Shown here: positions 18,678 to 25,425 of the stretch, piece after piece
How positions within the stretch are numbered: the first letter of the stretch is position 1
How the letters are laid out: each line of letters begins with the position of its first letter
Origin: RGIG9151 sp963635575
GTDB lineage: Bacteria; Bacillota; Clostridia; TANB77; RGIG9151
Direction: 5' to 3'
DNA length: 64,000 nt
NCBI GenBank assembly: GCA_963635575.1
Contig: CAVHFU010000001.1
Span: forward strand, 55,299 to 119,298
The notes under the pieces: generated by a model
Seen by the model: only the letters and a program-made list of their open reading frames with translations
The model's database searches: none
What the model was told of the DNA's origin: nothing
Program-made: the position numbers and the translations under genes

Positions 18678-20666
18678 CTAGAATAAATCCGCCAAAACCC
18701 CATCATTTTCAAAACCATCACTAGAATACCTAGACTCAAACGTAATAAACTTTTCACTGCACCTTTTCATAAGAGCTCTAAGCATAATTGCAATGCTTTT
18801 CTTTTGGTTTTCCTCCTCAACTTCCTCAGTGTATATTTCTCCTACCTTCCATGTACTTGTTAGAACATACGGGTTACTAAGTTCCTTAGCACATCGAGGT
18901 GTCCAGTGACTACTGGATAATCCAAGTAGCAATATAATCTTATGTGAAAGTGAATTAGATAAATATGTCATAGGAGTACAAAGTATAACAGCATCATCTG
19001 CTCCTCTCTCTTCCATATCAAAAATACTCTCAGCAGATTTAACCCCGTTTTTTATCATCTTTAAAAATCCGCTGTTCACGTCAATTGTGTTAAATCTCTT
19101 AACAGTATGAATAAAATTACTTGCACTATCTATTAATCTTTTTATATCTATAATATCTTCCTCATTCGCACCATAAACCAAAAGAATTTCAATAAATACA
19201 CGTTGGAAAAACATATCTATATCCATAGGCTCATTTTTTCTGTAATTATTAATCCACTCTCTTATAAAATTATATCTTTTTACATTCGCATATCCGATTC
19301 TATCAATCACGCTGTCATCAACTTCCGGGAACTCGGCAAACGGATTTTGACTACATATAACATCAGCAAGCAATGAGCTTCTTATCGGATCAATATCTAA
19401 AATCATACTAACCAAAGCCCTCACATCATCCTTTGTCGGAACAATCTCCTCACTAGGATGGCATAAATACGCCAAAGTAATTAACGCATACACAAACTTG
19501 TTGTCAATAAATCTGCTTTTTCTAGCAATATTTGTAACCTTTATATTATATTTTTCTAACTTAGAAGCAAGCACATACTCGGTAACAACATCTGCGAAAG
19601 TAGAAACAATGGCAATATCACTTTGAGAATATCCTGCCTCGGTAAGTTCCACCACCTTGTCTACCACATTCTCTAACATATCCGAGCGTAATACCGCCTC
19701 CGGCATTCTTATGACATCAATTCCATTAGGCTTTAGCTTAACATTTTCCTTGCCTAAAATACCTTCAAAAAGCATATTTGAAAACTCTGTCATATACTTA
19801 TCGCATGTATAAGGAACAGTTTCTATCTTCTCGACTTTGCATTTTGGTAAAAGAACATTTTCAACATACTCCTTATTACCGCCAAAAATACTGCCATATC
19901 CGCCATCAGGATTATACGACATCATAGCACCGTCAACAGAATCAATCAGAGTATTAATAAAATTAATCTCCATCGGAACAGCTTCCTCTAAATTATCTAC
20001 AATTAAATATTTAATCCTTGACTTTAACGATCTTAGATAATCTTCATCCTTTAGCAATATACTGTTATAAAAATCAACTGCCATTGCAAAATCCATAACT
20101 CCACATTCTAAGCATCTTTTTCTATAATCTTCAATTATTTTATCAGCTTCATCAAAAATTGCTTTCTTATCTTCAGTCTTAGCATCTAACGCATTATATA
20201 GTCTATAACCTATATCCTTATATGATAGTGCTGCCGCCGCCGCCTTAACGAAATTAGAAGAAATATCAATAGCAATACTGCTATCCTTATCAACTAAATT
20301 AAGGAAAGAATCTTGACTGTTCCTACGTTTTTCAACAAGCATAGAAAGTAAATATTGGGATGTCTCAAAAGTCAAAAAAACAGGCTTTATTGAATGAAAC
20401 TTTATATCAGAAACACTTCTTAAAATTATAGGATAATAAGTAGTAACTTCCTCCTGCACAAATCCGAAAAAGGACGTACGGAAAATACGCCCCGAGACAT
20501 TTAGTTCACTCTTTTTTCTCCATTCTAAAGATTGATTTCTATTCATAAGCAAAATTAAAATTTGCTCACTTCTTATCTTCTCTTCATTTATGAGTCTTTC
20601 ATATTCATTAATTAACCTAGTTGTTTTTCCGGTGCCTGTGCCACCGCTTAATATAACCTTTTTCAC
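18678..20666 (-). CDS. Divergent UvrD/Rep-like superfamily 1 helicase protein
   Basis: 662 residues. Walker A GGTGTGKTTRL is at residues 8-18, then LMNRNQSLEWRKK as motif Ia, the Walker B region IKYLIVDNLEEAVP near residue 225, and a GAMMSYNPDGGYGSIFGG segment as motif III. The second half keeps VVSTF/CTPMTYL-like strands but the classical helicase motifs V-VI are faint. Motif II normally reads DExx; here it is DN, so the catalytic glutamate is replaced. It may bind but poorly hydrolyse ATP, or use another residue. It lies between the flippase and the FAD synthetase gene. Role unknown, presumably DNA repair or recombination. Confidence 0.7.
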   Translation of the reverse strand: MKKVILSGGTGTGKTTRLINEYERLINEEKIRSEQILILLMNRNQSLEWRKKSELNVSGRIFRTSFFGFVQEEVTTYYPIILRSVSDIKFHSIKPVFLTFETSQYLLSMLVEKRRNSQDSFLNLVDKDSSIAIDISSNFVKAAAAALSYKDIGYRLYNALDAKTEDKKAIFDEADKIIEDYRKRCLECGVMDFAMAVDFYNSILLKDEDYLRSLKSRIKYLIVDNLEEAVPMEINFINTLIDSVDGAMMSYNPDGGYGSIFGGNKEYVENVLLPKCKVEKIETVPYTCDKYMTEFSNMLFEGILGKENVKLKPNGIDVIRMPEAVLRSDMLENVVDKVVELTEAGYSQSDIAIVSTFADVVTEYVLASKLEKYNIKVTNIARKSRFIDNKFVYALITLAYLCHPSEEIVPTKDDVRALVSMILDIDPIRSSLLADVICSQNPFAEFPEVDDSVIDRIGYANVKRYNFIREWINNYRKNEPMDIDMFFQRVFIEILLVYGANEEDIIDIKRLIDSASNFIHTVKRFNTIDVNSGFLKMIKNGVKSAESIFDMEERGADDAVILCTPMTYLSNSLSHKIILLLGLSSSHWTPRCAKELSNPYVLTSTWKVGEIYTEEVEEENQKKSIAIMLRALMKRCSEKFITFESRYSSDGFENDGVLADLF

Positions 20667-20678
20667 ATTAATCCGCCT

Positions 20679-22334
20679 TTAAACATTTTTTTCTTTAATA
20701 AATCTCTTAAATATTCCGCCAACAACAGGAAGTCTTACTAATTCATCATTAGAAAACGCTCTAAGTAATAAAATACAAATTCCATAAACTCCACCGCCAA
20801 CACAAATAGAAATAAGTGTAGAAACCGCATTAGAACTAATAATGCTATGTGCTAAATCATATGAGTATGTTACAACTATCCCCATTACTAAAGACGCTAC
20901 TGCCGGTTTAACAAAGCATTTTACATAGTCTAAATTAAGTTTTATTTGTTTATTTAATACTATAAAGCTAATTAAAAACGTAACAAGATAGCAAATTATT
21001 GTACTGTATGCAGCACCCATAACATTAATTTCAGGAATAGCAACCAAAATATAATTAAGTAAATACTTAAGAGCTGCGCCTGTAAATAATGCAATTGCCG
21101 GTACAGCTACCTTTCCCATTCCCTGCAATGCGCCGGATAATGTCTGTGCTAACGCAATAAACACAACTGCATATGCACTAACTTTTATATAAAATCCACC
21201 AAGAGGTGCTGTTGGGAAAAGCATTTTAATAATCGGATCAGATAAAACAGAAATTCCAACCGCAGCCGGTAGAGTTATTAGCATAGTTGAAAATATGGAA
21301 AATGAAATTTTTCTAGCTGCATCATCATACTTCTTTAAGGCAAAGGCTTTAGATACATTGGGCACTAAGCTTGTCGCATAAACAACATTTAACGCAAGTG
21401 GCAAATTAAGTAATGTATCGCTCTTACCTGTAATCATTCCATATAAAATTTTAGCTTCTTCCTCTGTCTTTCCGGCAACCAGTAGCCTCGGCATAACCGT
21501 AAATAAATTTACAAGTCCTGCAACAGAAGTAATAACCGCACCGAGCATAATTGGAACGGCAAGTCCCACAAGCTTTAGAGATATTGTAGTTCTGCTTTCA
21601 TTAGACATAAGCTCAGCATTTTTAACGCTTTCAAGCAAAGATTTCTGACGCCTTTTATAATAAACATATAGGTATGATACACTAGCCATTGTGCCAATTG
21701 TAGAGCCAAATGTAGCAGCAGCAGCCATAAGCTGTGCTCTTACATCATCAGTTAATGTTAAACCAAAAAATCCTGCAAATTCAACAATATGTACTCCTGC
21801 AAACCATGTAAGCCAAATTGTGAAAAAGCACTTTGCAAGTTGATCCAAAATTTGCGAATTAGCTTGTGGTTTCATATCACAAAAACCTTGGAAATAACCA
21901 CGTATTATAGATGCAATTGCAACAAAAAATATAGATAAAGATAATGACTTTAGAGAATATGCAACACCGGGATTTTTTACCCATCCGGACATAACATCGG
22001 CTCCAAAATACATAATCGCAGTTCCGGCCACACCAATAGTTATAAATAAAAGTAGTGCAGTTTTAAAAATCTTATGTGCGCCCTTGTAATCTTTTAATGC
22101 GACTTTTTCAGATACCAATTTTGCAACAGCCGATGGAACACCAACAGTAGATATAGCTAAAATTGCTGTATAAAATTGAAACGCTGCCCCATAGTAGCTA
22201 TTTCCTATGTCTCCAAACCCATCCATTCCTGTTATTACAACTCTATATATAAAACCTAGTAGTTTAATCACCACTTGGGATATAAACAAAATAACAATTC
22301 CCTTAGCAAATGTTTGACTCTTTACCTTTTTCAA
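20679..22334 (-). CDS. MurJ/SpoVB-like polysaccharide or lipid II flippase (MATE/MVF superfamily)
   Basis: 551 residues and about 14 membrane segments. Family signatures are the N-terminal SQVVIKLLGFIYRVVIT, NSYYGAAFQFYTAILAIS-like periodic text, and IRGYFQGFCDMKPQANSQI. SpoVB/MurJ-type proteins flip lipid-linked cell-wall precursors; SpoVB itself acts in spore cortex synthesis. The window holds a spore protease gene, so a sporulation role is possible, but vegetative MurJ function is equally likely. It is 12 bases upstream of the UvrD-like gene. Confidence 0.85.
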   Translation of the reverse strand: MKKVKSQTFAKGIVILFISQVVIKLLGFIYRVVITGMDGFGDIGNSYYGAAFQFYTAILAISTVGVPSAVAKLVSEKVALKDYKGAHKIFKTALLLFITIGVAGTAIMYFGADVMSGWVKNPGVAYSLKSLSLSIFFVAIASIIRGYFQGFCDMKPQANSQILDQLAKCFFTIWLTWFAGVHIVEFAGFFGLTLTDDVRAQLMAAAATFGSTIGTMASVSYLYVYYKRRQKSLLESVKNAELMSNESRTTISLKLVGLAVPIMLGAVITSVAGLVNLFTVMPRLLVAGKTEEEAKILYGMITGKSDTLLNLPLALNVVYATSLVPNVSKAFALKKYDDAARKISFSIFSTMLITLPAAVGISVLSDPIIKMLFPTAPLGGFYIKVSAYAVVFIALAQTLSGALQGMGKVAVPAIALFTGAALKYLLNYILVAIPEINVMGAAYSTIICYLVTFLISFIVLNKQIKLNLDYVKCFVKPAVASLVMGIVVTYSYDLAHSIISSNAVSTLISICVGGGVYGICILLLRAFSNDELVRLPVVGGIFKRFIKEKNV

Positions 22335-22346
22335 AGTACCAATCTC

Positions 22347-22739
22347 CTAATCTAAAATATTTTTCATTATTTCCTCTAATCTCTCGGTTTGATTACTTAA
22401 AAATAAATACCCAATTAAAGCCTCAAACGCAGTAGCCTTTTTATAGTCTGCAATGTCGGCATTCTTAGGTATTGTGTTTGGACTGGAATTTCTTCCACGA
22501 CGTACAATGTTTAACTCCGTATCATTTAATTTTTCAATTATCAAATCTAAAATTTTAGCCTGTGACTTTGCACTAACATACTTGGTAGAAGCACATTTAT
22601 GAAGTGTATTAGTCTTGACATTCCCCTCACCAATTATGTATGTTCTTACATAAACCTCATAAACCGCATCACCAATGTAGGCAAGTACAAGTGGATTTAA
22701 CAGTTCAGGCTTTTTCACTCCAACAAAATCTTGGAACAT
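22347..22739 (-). CDS. mrnC: Mini-ribonuclease III
   Basis: 130 residues: the RNase III catalytic domain without the double-strand RNA-binding domain. The signature NPLVLAYIGDAVYEVYVR carries the catalytic acidic residues, and KKATAFEALIGYLFL closes the fold. It matures 23S rRNA in Bacillota. Its ATG overlaps the stop of the preceding coiled-coil gene by one base. Confidence 0.93.
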   Translation of the reverse strand: MFQDFVGVKKPELLNPLVLAYIGDAVYEVYVRTYIIGEGNVKTNTLHKCASTKYVSAKSQAKILDLIIEKLNDTELNIVRRGRNSSPNTIPKNADIADYKKATAFEALIGYLFLSNQTERLEEIMKNILD

Positions 22740-23182
22740 TACTTACTACTTCCCTTCAATTCTTCTCTGTTTTTATGTAGCATAAGATAAGTATCTTTTA
22801 AATTTTCCTCCATCTTAGCTAAAACTTCATCTGCATACTCTAGTGAGCCTTGTTTAATTTCACGAGCAGTTCTTTGAGCATTTATAATAGTCTCATTAGC
22901 CTGGTCATATGCTTTTCTTGTAATTTCATTTTCATCAATCATAGAAACTATTCTGGTTTCAGCTTCTTTAATTACGGAAGAAGCCTCTTTTTGGGCTTCA
23001 AGCAAAATTCTTTGACGTTCTTCCTTAACCCACTTAGCTTGTTTAATCTCTTCAGGCAATTTTAATCTTATGTCATTAATTGCGGCAATAAGCTCTTTCC
23101 TATTAACCATCGTAGTTCCAAAAATGGTCCAACTTTTTTCAAGTAAATCCTCCATTTTCTCTAGTGAATTAAGAACCTCCAT
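22739..23182 (-). CDS. Coiled-coil protein of unknown function
   Basis: 147 residues, almost wholly helical and rich in Glu, Lys and Ala, with heptad-like stretches (WVKEERQRILLEAQKEASSV, NETIINAQRTAREIKQGSLE). No membrane segment or enzyme motif. It resembles DivIVA-type or V-ATPase-E-like coiled coils annotated only as ATPase-like in Clostridia. It overlaps rsmD by 14 bases and mrnC by 1, so it is tightly coupled to RNA-processing genes. Confidence 0.7.
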   Translation of the reverse strand: MEVLNSLEKMEDLLEKSWTIFGTTMVNRKELIAAINDIRLKLPEEIKQAKWVKEERQRILLEAQKEASSVIKEAETRIVSMIDENEITRKAYDQANETIINAQRTAREIKQGSLEYADEVLAKMEENLKDTYLMLHKNREELKGSSK

Positions 23183-23726
23183 CTAAAAAACCCTCTTTCT
23201 TAAAAAATGAAATAACAACTCTTCCATATTTTCTAGTATCATACCTATAAAACATATCTATCTTATCCGGCACATTGTCCGTACTGTCAGTTTCTAAAAT
23301 AATCACCGAATTTTCATCAGTAATACCATCCAGGAAACCAATAGCTTCTATTCCCATATCTTTTCCGTATGGCGGATCTAAGAATATAAAATCATACTTT
23401 TTATTAAGCTTTTTTATCGCATCTTTATATTCTGACCGATACACTTTTGAAAATTCATTTGCCCTACATTTATCGATATTCTTTTTAATTATATTTATAG
23501 CATCTTTAGACATATCCACAAAATCGCAAAACTTAGCACCACGGCTTATAGATTCCAAGCCTAATGCACCACTTCCTGCAAATAAATCTAGGACATAAGT
23601 GTCAAAAAACGAATTACCTAAGATGTTAAAAACAGACTCTTTTACTCTATCTAACGTAGGACGCGTATTGTTCCCCTCTAAGGTATATAGTGTGCATCCC
23701 TTAAACTTTCCGGCAATAATTCTCAT
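23169..23726 (-). CDS. rsmD: 16S rRNA (guanine966-N2)-methyltransferase
   Basis: 185 residues from MRIIAGKFKG, the typical RsmD N-terminus, with GGGGGAG as ribosome site. RPTLDRVKESVFNILG, the SAM motif VLDLFAGSGALGLES, and the catalytic IFLDPPYG are all present. It methylates G966 in the 30S subunit. A promoter (23782-23810) precedes it and an 8-bp dyad lies between promoter and start. Confidence 0.94.
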   Translation of the reverse strand: MRIIAGKFKGCTLYTLEGNNTRPTLDRVKESVFNILGNSFFDTYVLDLFAGSGALGLESISRGAKFCDFVDMSKDAINIIKKNIDKCRANEFSKVYRSEYKDAIKKLNKKYDFIFLDPPYGKDMGIEAIGFLDGITDENSVIILETDSTDNVPDKIDMFYRYDTRKYGRVVISFFKKEGFLDGGS

Positions 23727-23736
23727 ATTCTCCCCC

Positions 23737-23758
23737 ATTCCAATTTAAATATTGGAAT
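23737..23758. promoter_or_regulatory. Perfect 8-bp dyad in the rsmD leader
   Basis: ATTCCAAT and ATTGGAAT are separated by six bases (TTAAAT), ten bases upstream of the rsmD start. It could be a repressor site or a leader hairpin. Confidence 0.4.
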
Positions 23759-23781
23759 AAACCCTAAAGTTCCACATACGT

Positions 23782-23810
23782 ATTCTATAATATTTATATG
23801 AAAAGTTCAA
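23782..23810 (-). promoter_or_regulatory. Promoter of rsmD
   Basis: TTGAAC (-35, 23805-23810), a 17-base spacer, and TAGAAT (-10, 23782-23787) on the minus strand. Confidence 0.55.
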
Positions 23811-23882
23811 TAAAAACATAAAAATTAAGCTAAAAAAGCGAAACAGAATTAGAAATTCTTCGTATCATTTAGGTACTTCCAA

Positions 23883-24007
23883 TTGACCATTGGGGACAGG
23901 TCTAAAAACATCAATAGCTACAACTCACTTACTCAGCGAATTGTAGTCATTGTTTGCCTTGACCAAAAAGAACCGTCCCTAATGGTCAAACCGTCCCTAA
24001 TGGTCAA
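23883..24007. repeat. REP/MITE-like element with terminal inverted repeats
   Basis: The left end (23883-23901) reads TTGACCATTGGGGACAGGT. The right end is an inverted, slightly varied copy, and it occurs twice head-to-tail with no gap: 18 bases at 23972-23989 and again at 23990-24007. Inside, CTACAA (23918-23923) pairs with TTGTAG (23941-23946). There is no ORF. Such structure suits a small non-autonomous element, for example one moved by an IS200/REP-type transposase. It sits just beyond the rplT terminator. Confidence 0.65.
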
Positions 24008-24011
24008 AAGG

Positions 24012-24042
24012 GTAAAAGAAAAAGGAGTCATTAAAACTCCTT
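24012..24042 (-). terminator. Terminator of infC-rpmI-rplT
   Basis: AAGGAGT pairs with ACTCCTT across a 7-base loop, followed on the minus strand by TTTCTTTT. It begins 13 bases after the rplT stop. Confidence 0.88.
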
Positions 24043-24054
24043 ATAATTTCTTTA

Positions 24055-24405
24055 TTAGTTTCCTTTTGCAACTTCAACTAATTTTTTGAAACCTTCTGCA
24101 TCACTTATTGCAATTTCAGATAACATCTTTCTGTTGATGTTAACTCCAGCCTTCTTGAGACCAGAAATAAATCTGCTGTAAGACATACCATTCATTCTTG
24201 TAGCAGCGTTAATTCTTGCGATCCAAAGTTGTCTAAAATCTCTTTTCTTTAATCTTCTTCCGATATATGCATAGTTTAAAGATTTCATAACAGCTTGGTT
24301 AGCCATTCTAAATCTTACACTCTTTGCACCAAAGTAGCCTTTAGCCATTTTTAATACTTTTTTATGTCTGGAACGAGTTGTCATTCCTGTTTTAACTCTT
24401 GCCAT
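24055..24405 (-). CDS. rplT: 50S ribosomal protein L20
   Basis: 116 residues. Typical sequence MARVKTGMTTRSRHKKVLKM, RRLKKRDFRQLWIARINAA, and the C-terminal helix domain. L20 is an early 23S-binding protein. In Bacillota it also binds the leader of its own operon to repress infC-rpmI-rplT. Downstream is a clear terminator. Confidence 0.97.
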   Translation of the reverse strand: MARVKTGMTTRSRHKKVLKMAKGYFGAKSVRFRMANQAVMKSLNYAYIGRRLKKRDFRQLWIARINAATRMNGMSYSRFISGLKKAGVNINRKMLSEIAISDAEGFKKLVEVAKGN

Positions 24406-24445
24406 TTTTGTTTCCTCCTCAACTTAATTTATAAATTACCTGTTC

Positions 24446-24643
24446 TTACGCATATGGTAACATTTTCTTGATAGCTTCTACGTTTGTAGCATCAGCAAAT
24501 CCTGCTTTTCTTAAAGATCTCATTCTCTTAGATGGTTTTCCATTTAATAAATGTCTTCTATTCGCTTTCGCTCTTTTTACTAAACCTGTTTTTGTTAGTG
24601 AAAATCTTTTTGCAGCACTTCTACGTGTTTTAATCTTTGGCAT
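24446..24643 (-). CDS. rpmI: 50S ribosomal protein L35
   Basis: 65 residues. Typical MPKIKTRRSAAKRFSLTKTG start, with Arg/Lys-rich sequence throughout. It lies between infC and rplT in the conserved order, 40 bases before rplT. Confidence 0.97.
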   Translation of the reverse strand: MPKIKTRRSAAKRFSLTKTGLVKRAKANRRHLLNGKPSKRMRSLRKAGFADATNVEAIKKMLPYA

Positions 24644-24723
24644 TTTAAATCCCCCTATCTTTTATTTTGCAATATATTTATCATGAGCACAAAGTGCGAA
24701 TGATTCAAAATTAATTATACCAA

Positions 24724-25245
24724 CTAGCCAACTTTTGGAGATACAAGCATAGTCATATTTCTTCCTTCTAGCTTAGGTGGCTTTTCAACAGTACCAACAT
24801 CTTCTAAAGCTTCCTTAAATCTTAGCAAAACTTTTTCGCCAAGCTCAGCATAACTAGCTTCTCTACCTTTAAATCTCAAAGTAATCTTTACTTTATTACC
24901 TGCTTTTAAGAAAGTAGCCGTATTCTTAACTTTGAAATCAAAATCGTGTTGGTCAATGTTAGGAGAAATTCTAATTTCTTTAATTTCAATAACCTTTTGC
25001 TTTTTCTTAGCTTCTTTCTCCTTCTTCATTTCCTCAAACTTATATTTCCCATAGTCCATAACCTTGCAAACAGGCGGAACAGCAGTAGGTGCAATAAGAA
25101 CTAAGTCTAACTCATTCTCATCGGCAATCTTCATAGCCTCACTTGGAGTCATAACACCCAACATATTTCCATCAGGACCAATCACTCTAATTTCATTAAA
25201 TCTAATCTCTTCATTAACTTTAGTTTCTTCTTTTATCTCAATCAT
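24724..25245 (-). CDS. infC: Translation initiation factor IF-3
   Basis: About 170 residues with the N-domain (NEEIRFNEIRVIGPDGNMLG), the linker, and the C-domain (IRISPNIDQHDFDFKVKNTA, FLKAGNKVKITLRFKGREA). It checks initiator tRNA and start codons on the 30S subunit. The first ATG (25245) directly abuts the AGGAGG, too close to be used. The next in-frame codons ATT (25242) and ATA (25236) are better spaced and are the kind of rare starts through which IF-3 controls itself. The coordinate given is the conventional ATG. Confidence 0.94.
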   Translation of the reverse strand: MIEIKEETKVNEEIRFNEIRVIGPDGNMLGVMTPSEAMKIADENELDLVLIAPTAVPPVCKVMDYGKYKFEEMKKEKEAKKKQKVIEIKEIRISPNIDQHDFDFKVKNTATFLKAGNKVKITLRFKGREASYAELGEKVLLRFKEALEDVGTVEKPPKLEGRNMTMLVSPKVG

Positions 25246-25377
25246 CCTCCTAAAAAAATAATGGACTAACCGAAGTTAATCCACATAAAATACACTAAGT
25301 AAAATCTTAACTATATTTAACCGGTCAAAACAAAATTCAACAGGTGAGAAGTGGATAGCTTCTTCTTTACTCGAATA
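25246..25377 (-). ncRNA. Leader of infC-rpmI-rplT (L20-type leader)
   Basis: About 130 bases of transcribed leader separate the promoter from infC. It contains stretches able to pair (for example GAAGAAGC...ACTTCTC) and ends in a terminator hairpin directly before the ribosome site. In Bacillota this operon is controlled by L20 binding its leader and causing premature termination. I infer the same here from position and the terminator, not from a covariance match. Confidence 0.65.
25252..25282 (-). terminator. Attenuator terminator in the infC leader
   Basis: On the minus strand GGATTAAC-TTCG-GTTAGTCC forms an 8-bp stem (one G-U pair) with a stable TTCG loop, followed by ATTATTTTTTT. The U-tract runs straight into the infC AGGAGG, so termination would prevent expression of the operon. 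Confidence 0.82.
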
Positions 25378-25406
25378 AGTTTACCACTTACTTCCCTTGC
25401 TGTCAA
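25378..25406 (-). promoter_or_regulatory. Promoter of infC-rpmI-rplT
   Basis: TTGACA (-35, 25401-25406), 17 bases, then TAAACT (-10, 25378-25383) on the minus strand. It lies just after the stop of the upstream ATPase gene. Confidence 0.6.
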
Positions 25407-25425
25407 TAGCTTTTGAAAATTTTGT

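Larger units (their letters stand above)
23727..24054. other. Intergenic region: rsmD promoter, dyad, REP/MITE-like element, rplT terminator
   Basis: This 328-base gap contains, from left to right, the dyad at 23737-23758, the rsmD promoter at 23782-23810, a 125-base repeat-bounded element at 23883-24007, and the rplT terminator at 24012-24042. No coding sequence is apparent. Confidence 0.7.
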
